Shown in pieces: positions 10,080-18,446 of a stretch of 64,000 nt of DNA. The translations under genes were made by a program, and so were the position numbers. The notes under the pieces are model-generated. The model saw only the letters and a list, made by a program, of their open reading frames with translations, was not told the origin of the DNA and ran no database searches. The stretch comes from Nocardia jejuensis NBRC 103114 (GTDB lineage: Bacteria > Actinomycetota > Actinomycetes > Mycobacteriales > Mycobacteriaceae): the NCBI RefSeq assembly GCF_001613145.1, contig NZ_BDBU01000023.1, positions 62,001 through 126,000 of the forward strand, read 5' to 3'. Each line of letters opens with the position of its first letter. Positions within the stretch are counted from its first letter, which is position 1.

Positions 10080-10193
10080 GGGTTCCCCTCACACGTAGCC
10101 TTCGATGCCCGGACAGCATAGATGAGCGCTCGTCACCGATCCTGATACCGAAGCGCGCTCAGACCGAATATCGCCACCCTCTCCCCCTCGGTG

Positions 10194-10973
10194 TCAGTCG
10201 CGCTCGTCTTCGTCTTCCAGGGCCTGGACTACCTTCTCGATGTACTCGTCCAAGACCGAGATGAATCTGCTGTCGTCCACTCCCAGTGCCCGCGAGGGGT
10301 TTTCGGTGATGGCGTAGCGGCCGTCCTTTTCCACGTCGCGGAAGGTGACGCGGTGGCGGGTGAGGCCTCGGGGGCCGAAGACGGATCTGCCCTGGGCTAT
10401 GTGGATTTCGCCTACCGTGGCGGCGGGGGCCGAGAGGAATTCCTTGGTTCGGGAGACGGTGGTGTCTGTTTCGGCGCTGATGCGGGAGTGGCCGAAGTCG
10501 TAGTCCATGCCCTGATCATCGAAGGCCAGGGCGAAGTCTCGTTGGCTGCCTCGGTCGCAGGCGGGCAGGGCTCGGATGATTTCGGCGGCCAGACGCAGGG
10601 GGTCGCATTCGATGATGCGGTAGCCCCCGCCACGCCAGTAGGTGGATCCCGGTTGCTGGGTGGTGACATAGCCTTTCGCGCCGCGGCGGGAGACGCGGGC
10701 GCGGATCAGGGTGTTCTGGCCCCAGCGGTCCTGTTCGTTCCAGCCGTAGGCGACGAGATAGAGGTCGGGGTTGGCCACGGACTCGAAGGCGGCGCGGCAA
10801 TCGCCGTCCAGCTTGTGGCTCAGGGTTTCTCGCGCCTCGTGGAGTTCGGCTTCGAAGGCTGCCGCCGTGCGGGTGGCCGAGGTGAACATGAAGGGCTCGG
10901 GCAGGTCTTCACCCGCGTGATCCATCCACAGGACGTAGAACTCGGCCTCGGTGAAGCACCAACTCGGGCTCAC
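10194..10973 (-). CDS. espG: ESX secretion-associated chaperone, EspG family (copy 1)
   Basis: The 259-aa protein has the EspG pattern: an N-terminal FTEAEFYVLWMD strand-helix, a long alternating-strand middle ending in YVTTQQPG...YRIIECDP, and a C-terminal half with GRSVFGPRGLTRHRVTFRDVEKDGRYAI. The same GRS..GPRG....RD...DGRY signature occurs in the other two copies here (28148 and 56333). EspG proteins are known to bind PE-PPE dimers in the cytoplasm and keep them soluble for ESX export. Its GTG start overlaps the stop of the upstream large WXG-like gene by 4 bp (GTGA), so the two are translationally coupled and that protein is the likely client. No PPE gene is adjacent. Confidence 0.88.
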   Translation of the reverse strand: MSPSWCFTEAEFYVLWMDHAGEDLPEPFMFTSATRTAAAFEAELHEARETLSHKLDGDCRAAFESVANPDLYLVAYGWNEQDRWGQNTLIRARVSRRGAKGYVTTQQPGSTYWRGGGYRIIECDPLRLAAEIIRALPACDRGSQRDFALAFDDQGMDYDFGHSRISAETDTTVSRTKEFLSAPAATVGEIHIAQGRSVFGPRGLTRHRVTFRDVEKDGRYAITENPSRALGVDDSRFISVLDEYIEKVVQALEDEDERD

Positions 10974-12844
10974 GCGCCGTCTCCCGCGGTGAAGTCGATC
11001 TGTGAATCTTGTTGCGGGTCAACACTCTCGCTATCGAACCCGCCCTCGATCGGACTCGACCATGCTGCGCTGTCCGAGTTCGAGTCCAGGCCGGCGCGGT
11101 TGCCCAGCACGCTCTCCGAAGCCAAGGTCCCGGCGCGAGGGAACAGATCGAGCCGAGGCGCTTGGAAGCTGCCGTTGCCCAGAACCGAGCTGATCGGGCT
11201 ACCAGCGGGCTGCCCGCCGGCCGCGCTACCGCTGCCGGGAAGCAATCCGAAGTTCTGCAACTGCTGGTTCACGTAGTCCTGGGATTGCCGGGCGCCGGTC
11301 GTCGCATTCTGCACGGCGTCGTCTATCGCCGAATTGACCTGCTCCACAGCGGATTCCGCGGCCTGCACGCCCGCCTGCACGGCGGCGTTCGCCTGATCGG
11401 AGAGCGATTGCAGGGTTTGCCGCGTGGGGTCGGTGGTCTGCGGCTGATCGCTCGAATCCGTCACATCGGGATCGTTCTGTGCGGGTTCGGACTCGACCGG
11501 CTGGGTCTCTTGCACCGCCGACTCCGCCTCGGGGCTGTCGTTCGACGGTTCCTGCGCCTGCGGCTGCGGTTCCTGCGCCTGCGGCTGTGGTTCCTGCGCC
11601 TGCGGCTGAGTCTCGGATTCCGGAGCGGTGTTCGCGCCCAGCGCCGTCACCGCGATCGCCGCCTTCGGATCCGGCATGAGCGGAATTCCGGCGCTGGACT
11701 CTTTGACGCCCTCGACATACAGGTTGTCCCACGATTGCCGCAGCTGCATCATCCGGTCCCGGACGTCCTTGTCCGAAAGATCGGCGTAACCCGCTATCGG
11801 CTTGTCGGGCATCACGCTCTGCACTCGCTGGAGCCAGGACTGTGCGGAGGCCAGATTCGTGCTCATGAGATCCATACAGTTGGTCAGTTTCGTCAGGTTG
11901 TCGAGGTACGCCACGACTGCCGCCTTGGCCTTCTGCGCACCCGCCGAGGCCCAGATCCCGTCCGTGTCCTGCGAATTCCCGACGTACTCATGCAGATACT
12001 GATCGGTGGAGCTTCGGAAGGTACCGGCCTGAGTGGTCAACGCGGCCTTCGCGTTCGACCAGTACTGCGCGAACTCCTTCAGCTGACCGATGACGCTGTT
12101 CTCGTCGATGTAGCGCCCGTGGTTGTAGAAGTCATCCCATTCGTATTGCGCGCCACGGTCTTCGGCTACGGCGGTCTGGTCGAACTGAGTGCCGTCGCCC
12201 GCGACGCGGCTTCGCGCCGAGCTCAGGTCCGCCGCGTCGCCGTAGTCCTGGGCCCCGGTACCCGACCAGCCGTTGCCCCCGGCGGCGGTCGGGTCGGAGT
12301 AGGGCAGCGGGGCTGTGCCGGAGGGAATGTCGAGATCACCCGGTACTGCGAGCCCCGGCTGACCGCTCCGATCCGAGACCGCCAAGCCGGGTTGGCCATT
12401 GTCGCCCGACACGGCCAGACCCGGCTGGCCGCTCGCCGCCTCCACGGCGAGGCCGGGCTGCCCGCCCGCCTGTCCGCCACCGGAGCACAGCGCCCGGAAT
12501 TTGGCCGATGCCGACGCGTCCACATCGGAATACAGCGCACCCGCCGACACGAACGTCTCCCCCATATCGGTGAGGATCGTCTGATGGCTGCTCACCGTGT
12601 CGTGCATGTTCGCGGCGGCGGCGCCGAACTTGGCCGCCAGCTGGGCGCCCGAATCGCGCTGATTGAGCGCCTTGGCGCCCGTCGCCCGGCCGACCGCGTC
12701 GGACGCGGACTTCATGGCGTTCCACATGTTCGCGCACTGCTGCGCCATGGTGGTGGCGGCCTCGTGATTGAAGACCATCCCACCACTCGAGCTGATCCCG
12801 CCGTTGGTCTGGAGCTCACTGAAGGTGTTGTCCGAGTCCGTCAT
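10970..12844 (-). CDS. Large two-hairpin WXG-like ESX substrate (copy 1)
   Basis: The 624-aa protein starts at ATG 12844 with a strong GGAGGTGA box. Residues 1-125 form a helical hairpin typical of ESX substrates. About 125-165 is a linker with four QPGLAV repeats. About 210-380 is a second helical region carrying WASAGAQKAKAAVVAYL near residue 297, which matches the WxG motif position of its paralogues at 28954 and 57118. The tail is Gln/Pro/Glu-rich with three PQPQAQE units. There is no signal peptide, consistent with T7SS export. The downstream espG gene overlaps it by 4 bp. I infer a secreted substrate or translocation partner whose chaperone is the adjacent EspG. A PPE-domain relative is an alternative. 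Confidence 0.8.
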   Translation of the reverse strand: MTDSDNTFSELQTNGGISSSGGMVFNHEAATTMAQQCANMWNAMKSASDAVGRATGAKALNQRDSGAQLAAKFGAAAANMHDTVSSHQTILTDMGETFVSAGALYSDVDASASAKFRALCSGGGQAGGQPGLAVEAASGQPGLAVSGDNGQPGLAVSDRSGQPGLAVPGDLDIPSGTAPLPYSDPTAAGGNGWSGTGAQDYGDAADLSSARSRVAGDGTQFDQTAVAEDRGAQYEWDDFYNHGRYIDENSVIGQLKEFAQYWSNAKAALTTQAGTFRSSTDQYLHEYVGNSQDTDGIWASAGAQKAKAAVVAYLDNLTKLTNCMDLMSTNLASAQSWLQRVQSVMPDKPIAGYADLSDKDVRDRMMQLRQSWDNLYVEGVKESSAGIPLMPDPKAAIAVTALGANTAPESETQPQAQEPQPQAQEPQPQAQEPSNDSPEAESAVQETQPVESEPAQNDPDVTDSSDQPQTTDPTRQTLQSLSDQANAAVQAGVQAAESAVEQVNSAIDDAVQNATTGARQSQDYVNQQLQNFGLLPGSGSAAGGQPAGSPISSVLGNGSFQAPRLDLFPRAGTLASESVLGNRAGLDSNSDSAAWSSPIEGGFDSESVDPQQDSQIDFTAGDGA

Positions 12845-13217
12845 CCGGGTTCACCTCCCTCGGGGATGTGTTCGAAGTGGGTCCGATCTTGCCAGGGTCG
12901 ACCTCGCCGAGTCCGACGAAGCTGCAGAATCGGACATATTGCTTTGCTATCGATGCACTCCCCACCCCTGCGACCGGCCGGGAGGAGCTCGTTCGCGGCC
13001 GTCAGCACCTCGGCAGCGCCGGGAGCCGACGCTGAGTGTATCGACGGGCACCCGGGGAAACCACCTGCACAACGGCCTGTTCCGTAGATCACACCCGGGC
13101 CGGTCCGGCCGGGGTGAGTTCCATTCGTGAGTTCCGGTCGAACGGACCACATCCCGGTGGCATGGGGTGCGCGAGCCCATTACTGTCGGATTCAATTACG
13201 GGGAGGAGCAATTCATC
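12845..13217. other. Intergenic region between divergent genes
   Basis: This 373-bp stretch separates the minus-strand WXG-like gene from the plus-strand small genes. It should hold both promoters; TACTGT at 13181-13186 could be the -10 of the rightward unit. I found no convincing gene in it: the frames present lack a ribosome site or sensible composition. Confidence 0.5.
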
Positions 13218-13262
13218 ATGGCGGGTCGATGTCCACCTCCGGTTCGCTTCGGCGATCGGTGA
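13218..13262 (+). CDS. Possible 14-residue leader peptide
   Basis: ATG 13218 follows GGGGAGGAG, the best ribosome site in the region, and reads 14 codons (MAGRCPPPVRFGDR) to TGA at 13260, 7 bp before the GTG of the next gene. The next gene has only a weak site of its own (GGTGAG), so coupled translation from this leader is plausible. There is no proof of expression. Confidence 0.4.
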   Translation: MAGRCPPPVRFGDR

Positions 13263-13268
13263 GCGCCG

Positions 13269-13499
13269 GTGGCGATACTCATCTACTACCGCCAGATTCG
13301 CGATGACCCGAACGAGGCGGAGTATTGGTTCGGCGCGAGCACGACCGATCTCAGCCGCACGCTGATCATCGACAAGACCGAGAAGACCGCGACCACCGAC
13401 GGCGAGCGGGACGGCATGTTCCGCACGGCAGCCGGGCGGATCATGGTGCGAGCCACCCGCGAAAAGGTGTGGCCCACACACGGTGTGATCGCTTCGTGA
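13269..13499 (+). CDS. Small conserved protein of unknown function
   Basis: The 76-aa protein starts MAILIYYRQIRDDPNEAEYWFG and has an alternating strand pattern with DKTEKTAT and REKVWP near the end, suggesting a small all-beta domain. No membrane or secretion signal is seen. It starts at GTG 13269 with a weak ribosome site, directly after a 14-codon leader frame, and is followed 12 bp later by the 236-aa gene, so the two are probably one operon. The function is unknown. The size and place next to ESX-type toxins fit an immunity or adaptor protein, but nothing in the sequence proves it. Confidence 0.6.
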   Translation: MAILIYYRQIRDDPNEAEYWFGASTTDLSRTLIIDKTEKTATTDGERDGMFRTAAGRIMVRATREKVWPTHGVIAS

Positions 13500-13511
13500 G
13501 CCGGAGGGGCT

Positions 13512-14222
13512 GTGTTCCACGACGACGATATGTGCACGTTCTGCGGTCGATTCGCCCTGGAGGTCGAAAGCTGGGCCGAGCTTGTCCAGCCCTATCGCAG
13601 CATGTTGGCGACCTGGGATGACGAGGTCACCTACTTCTACGGCTACTACCATCATGACTGCGTTCGAAAGTTCAAGCGCAACAGTGAGTTCCGGGCAGAG
13701 ATGCTGGGCTGGATCTGCCAGGGCGATCACCTGATCACCGTCCGGGGCGGCGACGGGGACCTGCACGATCTGCGCCGCATCGGACTCGGCTATACAGATC
13801 GGGTCGCGACCCTCGGCGCCGGCGAGGTGTTCGAGGACCACAGGTTCAACAGTTGGGTCTTCGCGGAATACGCTGGGCCGGTTCACTTTCTGACGCTCGA
13901 GGACGCCGAGGCGCTCGCTCGCGGACTTCGGTTGCGGGGGAACGCCGGCGGAACGAGTCGATTCCTGCCCGAGGACCCCGGACCGGCTGTCGCCCAGTGG
14001 GATCTGGCCGAACTGCTCGACTTCCTCGAGATCACGGACCTGTACCGGCCCATGGTGGAAGACCTGCAGCCCGAGTACGAATTCTGGGGAGGCGGGGCCA
14101 AGGGGTCGGGATATGTTCTCGAATACTCGCTCTCGTGCGTGCGCCCCATCCCCGTCGAGGTGGGAGACTTCTTCAGCAGCTATCTGTCCGACTACACGCG
14201 CAAGCGAATCGAAGACGCCTGA
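13512..14222 (+). CDS. Cys/His-containing soluble protein, possible immunity protein
   Basis: The 236-aa protein begins at GTG 13512 with a CTFCG pair followed about 40 residues later by YHHDC, which could hold a zinc ion. The rest is mixed alpha/beta with many acidic and aromatic residues (WDLAELLDFLEITDLY, EFWGGGAKGSGY). There is no signal peptide or membrane helix. It sits 12 bp after the small 76-aa gene on the same strand. I cannot name the family. The soluble acidic composition and island context resemble immunity proteins of polymorphic toxins, but no adjacent toxin is visible on this strand. Confidence 0.7.
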   Translation: MFHDDDMCTFCGRFALEVESWAELVQPYRSMLATWDDEVTYFYGYYHHDCVRKFKRNSEFRAEMLGWICQGDHLITVRGGDGDLHDLRRIGLGYTDRVATLGAGEVFEDHRFNSWVFAEYAGPVHFLTLEDAEALARGLRLRGNAGGTSRFLPEDPGPAVAQWDLAELLDFLEITDLYRPMVEDLQPEYEFWGGGAKGSGYVLEYSLSCVRPIPVEVGDFFSSYLSDYTRKRIEDA

Positions 14223-14223
14223 G

Positions 14224-14242
14224 CGTCCCGCGCCACGGGACG
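14224..14242. terminator. Hairpin between convergent genes
   Basis: CGTCCCG and CGGGACG form a perfect 7-bp stem around a 5-nt loop just after the rightward stop, facing the convergent gene that ends at 14258. There is no T-tract, as is common in high-GC actinobacteria. Confidence 0.4.
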
Positions 14243-14257
14243 TCGGCGCTGACGAAA

Positions 14258-15529
14258 TCAGTTGTGCGGCAAGCGAGTCCAGGCGTTCGCGGCCAGCGTT
14301 CTGGCCGCCAGGCAAGCGTCGTCCGAGGTGGTGTTGCCGGACAGCTGCACGTAGAGGCGGGTCAGTTCCTGGAATTGCGAGGACGTGTCGTTGATGGCCT
14401 GGGTGTAGTTGGAGTGCTTGCCCAGCCATGGCTCCCAGGCGCGCCCGTAGACGGTGACTCGGCAGGTGGGGTTCCTCGAGGACGGTTCCACCGTGGACTG
14501 GCGGCCCGCGATGGTTTCGGTGGTCCCCTTCGCGTTCGCCTCCGATTTCGGAATCAGCTCCGCCGAGAGGGTGATTTTGGCCTGACCCGCGTCCCACCGG
14601 CACATCGATGCCGGTCCGGTGGTGGTCTTCGCCACCGATGCGGACTTGGTCGCGGCGGTGATTTCCGAGACCTCGAGGCGAGTGCAGGGGTCGGTGCCGC
14701 CCAGCGAGTCCGCCGGGTACTCGATTCGATCCGCGCGGTTGGCCTCGAGTGCGTCCGAGGCGGCCTTGCCCGCGGTGTCCCGGATTCGGCACAGGGTGTC
14801 GGCGCTGTCGGGCCCTCGCAGTGAGAGCGTGTCCACCGACAGTCGCACACCGGTTCCATCCGAGCGGAAGATGTACTGCTCGCAGGTGGGACGGTCGGCT
14901 TCCTTGATCTCCGCCACCTGCAGTGCGCCGCGCTGCACGACCGAGACCGACTTGCCCATCTCACTCGGCACGATCCGCCCGGCCTCGACGTGCACGGTCA
15001 CCGAATTGCCCGCGCCCGCCGCCGCTGATCGCTCGATCTGCACATCGCAGGTGCTGAAGCCGGACGGTTCGATCCGAACCGCGGGCCCGTCCCCGAAACC
15101 CGTATCCGCGAACTCCGCGAACTGCCGCGGCTCGAGGTACGAGCATGGGTCGAGCGTCGTGAGATTGTCGAAACCCCCGGCCATACCCCCCGCCACCACG
15201 GACTCCGACTCCCGGCCGTCCCGCGCCACAGCGAAATACGCGGCCGCGCCTCCCGCGATCACGAGTACGACGACGACCCCGAGAATGAGCGCCAGTCGCC
15301 CTTTCCGCGACGGCCCGGGCCCGGATCCGGGCGGCCCGAACCCGGGCGGCGGACCGAACTGCCGGTGCGGAAACGGCCGTTGCGGCGGGAACGGCTGCTG
15401 TGGGAATGGCTGCTGCGGGGGCGGCGCCGGTTGCCACCCGTACGACGGCCGCTTCAGCGGACCCGGCTTCGGCGGATGCGAACCCTGGTGCGGCACACCG
15501 GAACCAGGCCCGAACGGCGGAGTGGTCAC
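14258..15529 (-). CDS. Membrane-anchored DUF3558-like protein with duplicated domain
   Basis: I prefer GTG 15529 (423 aa) because GGGGG lies 7 nt upstream; a longer frame reaches 15586. Residues 1-75 are Pro/Phe/Gln-rich (PQQPFPQQPF), then one membrane helix (LALILGVVVVLVIAGGAAAYF, about residues 79-99) places the remainder outside the cytoplasmic membrane. The outer part holds two related domains, starting DPCSYLEPRQF and DPCTRLEVSEI, each with several cysteines, matching the DPC...L pattern of DUF3558 lipoproteins and ESX-linked proteins. No lipobox is visible, so anchoring is by the helix. The exact role is unknown. It could monitor or support the envelope during T7SS activity. Confidence 0.78.
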   Translation of the reverse strand: MTTPPFGPGSGVPHQGSHPPKPGPLKRPSYGWQPAPPPQQPFPQQPFPPQRPFPHRQFGPPPGFGPPGSGPGPSRKGRLALILGVVVVLVIAGGAAAYFAVARDGRESESVVAGGMAGGFDNLTTLDPCSYLEPRQFAEFADTGFGDGPAVRIEPSGFSTCDVQIERSAAAGAGNSVTVHVEAGRIVPSEMGKSVSVVQRGALQVAEIKEADRPTCEQYIFRSDGTGVRLSVDTLSLRGPDSADTLCRIRDTAGKAASDALEANRADRIEYPADSLGGTDPCTRLEVSEITAATKSASVAKTTTGPASMCRWDAGQAKITLSAELIPKSEANAKGTTETIAGRQSTVEPSSRNPTCRVTVYGRAWEPWLGKHSNYTQAINDTSSQFQELTRLYVQLSGNTTSDDACLAARTLAANAWTRLPHN

Positions 15530-15753
15530 GAGCGAACCCCCGTCATTCCGTGCACGGTGCGAATGGGACACGGCCCCGCTCGACACCCGTGTCAGGCCCG
15601 CCCGCGATCGGAGGCATGGTCGAGACCGCCCCGAGTTCCCACGACTTCGACATCGACAATCCCCCTGCGAACAATGTCTGAAACGAGTCTGATCCTTTCG
15701 GGGACCAGTTCGTTTGTCCAGTCAGATGGGGAGCGCCGCTCCGGGGCCTGCGA

Positions 15754-16317
15754 TCAGCTGTTGTTCCAGCGGGTCAGGTTCGCCTGGTAGGAGGCTCGGA
15801 CGGCATCGAGGCGGGCTCGGGTGAAGCGGCCCGGTTCGCGGGCGTACACGGCGCGGCCGTCGGCGGAGGTGAAGGCCGACGACGGAATTCGGTCGGTGCC
15901 CGGGGGGAGGAACTTCGATACTTCGTCGACTGCGGCGATGGCGGTCGCGACCGCGTGGCGGGCCGCGCGGAGGGCGCGGTCGTCCAGGCCGGTGCGGTCG
16001 ACCGGGACCTGGCCGACGGCGATGTCGGAATACCAGAGCCACACACCGGGATCCAGAAGCTCCGAGGGGTCGTCCTCGCCGAAGCGGACGGATTCGGCGG
16101 GCGGGGGCAGGATTTTCTCGGGGAGCCGGAATTCGTATTCGCGGTGCTGGGCGCAGGTGGGGCAGTCGCCCGAATAGCGGCTGGCGAGAACACCGTCGAC
16201 GGTGACGACCGCGCTGCGGAAGGTGCAGCGGGACTCACCGCAGGCCGGGCACGGCTGCAGGCTGACGAACAGGCGGGCCTCGGCGTTCGTGCGCGCCAAA
16301 GGCAGGACGTCGGGCAC
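15754..16317 (-). CDS. Small zinc-ribbon-like protein, unknown function
   Basis: GTG 16317 is chosen because AAAGGAGCAG precedes it at 3-7 nt; a longer frame to 16350 lacks this. The 187-aa product has CPACG near residue 25 and CPTC about 32 residues later, forming a probable zinc ribbon. Then come a strand-rich segment (GVWLWYSDIAVGQVPVDRTGL) and a C-terminal helical part (RAARHAVATAIAAVDEV, RARLDAVRASYQANL). No signal peptide. The neighbours are a DUF3558-like protein and, divergently, the WXG100-like unit. The function cannot be named. Confidence 0.7.
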   Translation of the reverse strand: MPDVLPLARTNAEARLFVSLQPCPACGESRCTFRSAVVTVDGVLASRYSGDCPTCAQHREYEFRLPEKILPPPAESVRFGEDDPSELLDPGVWLWYSDIAVGQVPVDRTGLDDRALRAARHAVATAIAAVDEVSKFLPPGTDRIPSSAFTSADGRAVYAREPGRFTRARLDAVRASYQANLTRWNNS

Positions 16318-16532
16318 ACCTGCTCCTTTGCTGTCGATGACGGTTCTCACACCGTCTTGATCACGAGGATACGAATTATCTCGCGTCAGAGCGGGCTCAG
16401 GTCATGACCCACCAGGGTGAGGGCCGCGGCGGGAAGAGTCTCGGGGCAGGGTGGCGCCCTCGAGCAATGCGAGCATGGCAGTCGGCACGATACCGAGGGG
16501 CGGAAGTTCGAGCCACTCGACGACTGTTCGCG
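16318..16532. other. Divergent intergenic region
   Basis: This lies between the zinc-ribbon gene and the WXG100-like unit. A TATCCT box at about 16364-16369 (minus strand) may serve the leftward gene; the rightward promoter element lies just downstream at 16533. No gene was seen in it. Confidence 0.4.
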
Positions 16533-16561
16533 TTGTGTTCACTGTTCAGCTGTGGCACAGT
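16533..16561 (+). promoter_or_regulatory. Shared promoter-like element, copy 1
   Basis: TTGTGT (possible -35, 16533-16538), overlapping GTTCAC at 16537-16542, is followed by the imperfect palindrome CTGTG-G-CACAG (16550-16560) and TCG. With CACAGT as -10 the spacer is 17 bp. The same layout, with CTGTGGCACAGTCG identical, recurs at 18361-18390, and a related form at 59101-59128. The start codon of the WXG100-like gene is 75 bp downstream. Confidence 0.6.
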
Positions 16562-16634
16562 CGTTTTCTCCGTGTAGGGCCGCTCTCCGGCATCGAGCAC
16601 GGCGACGATCACCGAAGTCGAGAGGGGCGCTCTC

Positions 16635-16946
16635 ATGGCCGGAAGAGTCAATGTCGATCCGGACGCGATCCGGACGGCCGCCAACAGCGCGGGAGATCTG
16701 GCGCGGCGACTGGCGCGAGTCGCGGACAGGACACGGGCCGCGGTATCCCCGGGGACGTCCGGATGGGGCGACGACGAGTTCGGCGGGAAGTTCGCCGATG
16801 GGGACAACGGATTCGGCAGCGGCAGCGGCAATACCGCCACCAGCACCGAGAGCCTGGCGACCACGTTCGGCAATCTCGAGGCGGGGATGCGGCGCGGCGC
16901 GAAGCGTCTCGACGGGATGGAACACGGGAACACCGAGAGCTTCTGA
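16635..16946 (+). CDS. WXG100-like protein of toxin module 1
   Basis: The 103-aa helical hairpin protein has GWGDDEFGGKF near residue 47, in the loop position of the WxG turn, followed by a second helix (ESLATTFGNLEAGMRRG). It matches the 104-aa protein at 55886-56200 (GEPWGNDTMGRGF, then FANFSKGQLD), so the two are paralogues. There is no signal peptide. It begins a three-part unit: WXG100-like, YbaB-like 11 bp later, and the CpnT-like toxin at 18542. WXG100 proteins are secreted by ESX systems as dimers or as tags; here it may pair with the N-terminal domain of the giant toxin. That pairing is inferred from the conserved gene order. Confidence 0.8.
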   Translation: MAGRVNVDPDAIRTAANSAGDLARRLARVADRTRAAVSPGTSGWGDDEFGGKFADGDNGFGSGSGNTATSTESLATTFGNLEAGMRRGAKRLDGMEHGNTESF

Positions 16947-16957
16947 GTGGGGGCGCA

Positions 16958-17476
16958 GTGAGCGTGGATCGCGGAGAAGCCGCGGCGGCGGGGATCCTGG
17001 AGGGGTTCGCCCAGCAGATGCGGGCGGTCGCCGAGGTGTCGCGCAAACGCGCGCAGCTCACCGCAGGCGGGACGGCGGCGGGCGGACGGATCACGGTGGT
17101 CGTGAATGCCGACCATATCGTGATCGCGACCCGATTTTCCCCGGATATCGACGAATTGACGCCCGATGAGCTCGCCAAGGGCGTCACCGCGGCGGCGCAG
17201 AAGGCCGCCGCCGAAGTGGCTCGGCTGACCAAGGAACTGTTGCAGCCCATCAGGGACGAGCGGGCCCGATTGCCGAAGCTCTCGGAGCTCATCGAGGGAA
17301 TGCCGGACGTGCAGGCTCTCGCGCCGCTCGATCCGCCGGTGTCGCTGGCGCCGCCCAACTCTCGCGAGCGATTGTCCCAGCGGGACGCCCCCGCAGTCGA
17401 ATTCACCGATGCGCTGGACTACGACGATTGGCGCTCTTCCGGGAGCAGCGGTGGAGCTACCAGCCGGGAATGGTGA
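16958..17476 (+). CDS. YbaB/EbfC-like protein of toxin module 1
   Basis: The 172-aa product starts at GTG 16958 with GGGGG five nt upstream; a second GTG at 16964 is possible. Residues 1-95 show the YbaB pattern: helix (ILEGFAQQMRAVAEV), a two-strand hairpin (GRITVVVNADHIVIATRF) and a long helix (ELAKGVTAAAQKAAAEVARL). The remainder is a Pro-containing tail with LPKLSELIEGMPD. Its counterpart at 55378 has nearly the same tail motif (LPKLSDLVPGMPD), which is not part of classical YbaB. YbaB proteins bind DNA as dimers, but the tail and the fixed position beside WXG100 and toxin genes suggest a T7SS toxin partner instead. Confidence 0.8.
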   Translation: MSVDRGEAAAAGILEGFAQQMRAVAEVSRKRAQLTAGGTAAGGRITVVVNADHIVIATRFSPDIDELTPDELAKGVTAAAQKAAAEVARLTKELLQPIRDERARLPKLSELIEGMPDVQALAPLDPPVSLAPPNSRERLSQRDAPAVEFTDALDYDDWRSSGSSGGATSREW

Positions 17477-17478
17477 TG

Positions 17479-17499
17479 GGCCCGAACGATTTTCGGGCC
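17479..17499. terminator. Hairpin between convergent genes
   Basis: GGCCCGAA and TTCGGGCC form a perfect 8-bp stem with a 5-nt loop immediately after the YbaB-like stop, opposite the end of the minus-strand gene at 17528. It is a likely bidirectional terminator. Confidence 0.5.
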
Positions 17500-17527
17500 G
17501 CCGCTGCGCTGTGTCCGTGCCGTCGGG

Positions 17528-18187
17528 CTATTTCGGCAGATCCGGGTAATAGCCGCGCTGGAATGTCTGCAATCGGGAGATGAGCAGTTGCCCGGCATCT
17601 CGGCAGATCGGGCAGACCTTCTCACCCAGGCACTCCGGGCAGGTGATCCGCCCCTGCTCCTCATCCGGCAGCCACCCTCTGCCGCCGCATTCGGGGCATC
17701 GGCCCAGACCGTCGCATTCGTAGCAGAGCACGTATCCGGGATCGACCGTCTCGGCGGTGCGGACTGGGGTCGGCCATTCGAACACCCGCGGTTCGGTCAG
17801 CGACATCTCCCGTGTGCGGACGCTGAACAGCACACTCGGATGCGCTGTCGTCGCGCGGATTTCGATGGTGCTGCCATCCTTTGTTCCGATGCTGCCGGGA
17901 ACGACATCGGCTGGGGACGCCGTGACGGTCCAACCCGCGGCGGACAACATCTCCGCACCGCGCAGAACCAGATCCGCGGCCTCGACGCCGGGCGGGCGCT
18001 CACCTCGAAAGTCGGTCGAGTAGCGATATTTCACCGGCTCGTGTCGATCGGAGACGGTCGGTTCGTCCAGGAAGAGCAGGTCGAGGTCGGCGCCCGGCGT
18101 CAACTCGGTGACGAGTTCGACGGTCTGCGCACGCAGGGAACGGCCCAGCCGGTCCAGTTCCGCCCGCGCCCCCGCGATCTCACCCAT
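17528..18187 (-). CDS. Protein with DnaJ-type cysteine-rich zinc-finger C-terminus
   Basis: ATG 18187 (219 aa) is preferred over the longer frame because GGAGG lies 4-8 nt upstream. Residues 1-140 are alpha/beta with no recognised family (EIRATTAHPSVLFSVRTREMSL looks like a strand pair). The C-terminus holds four CxxC pairs (CYEC, CPEC, CPEC, CPIC), three of them followed by short glycine turns, which is the repeated-CxxCxG layout of DnaJ zinc fingers and likely binds two zinc ions. There is no J domain, so it is not a DnaJ. It lies inverted between the WXG100/YbaB pair and the CpnT-like toxin of the same module. A chaperone or quality-control role in toxin handling is possible but only inferred. 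Confidence 0.72.
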   Translation of the reverse strand: MGEIAGARAELDRLGRSLRAQTVELVTELTPGADLDLLFLDEPTVSDRHEPVKYRYSTDFRGERPPGVEAADLVLRGAEMLSAAGWTVTASPADVVPGSIGTKDGSTIEIRATTAHPSVLFSVRTREMSLTEPRVFEWPTPVRTAETVDPGYVLCYECDGLGRCPECGGRGWLPDEEQGRITCPECLGEKVCPICRDAGQLLISRLQTFQRGYYPDLPK

Positions 18188-18360
18188 GCGGCCTCCTTCG
18201 CGCCCGGACATTACCACCGCGCGAACCCCTGATCCGGGTGTGCGGGAGCGGCGTTGCGCGCGACCTCCTACACGCTGTTCATGTATATCAGTGGAGGTTT
18301 CAGCGACCGACGGAAAGCCTCGAGACAAATCCTCGGGGTCGCTCTCATTTTCCGTTCATG

Positions 18361-18390
18361 TTGAGTTCACCTGCTCCCCTGTGGCACAGT
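18361..18390 (+). promoter_or_regulatory. Shared promoter-like element, copy 2
   Basis: TTGAGT (18361-18366), GTTCAC (18365-18370) and CTGTG-G-CACAG (18379-18389) repeat the order of the element at 16533. CTGTGGCACAGTCG is identical and GTTC..GTTG upstream is also shared. With CACAGT as -10 the spacer is 18 bp. The toxin start at 18542 lies about 150 bp downstream, leaving room for a leader. Confidence 0.6.
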
Positions 18391-18446
18391 CGGTCTCGCC
18401 CAGATCAGTGCAAATACCGCGCGGCACCTGGAACAGAGGGGGGCTT

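Noticed and set aside
13089..14792. 567-codon open frame on the minus strand
   Set aside because: It runs opposite the two plus-strand small genes and part of the DUF3558-like gene, lacks a ribosome site, and encodes no recognisable fold.
16958..17476. Nucleoid-associated EbfC role for the YbaB-like proteins
   Set aside because: Classical ybaB sits with dnaX/recR; here the genes are fixed between WXG100 and toxin genes and carry an extra tail, so a nucleoid role is not the preferred reading.
18188..18328. N-terminal extension of the zinc-finger gene
   Set aside because: The upstream frame is Arg/Ser-rich with no ribosome site, whereas ATG 18187 has GGAGG at proper distance.
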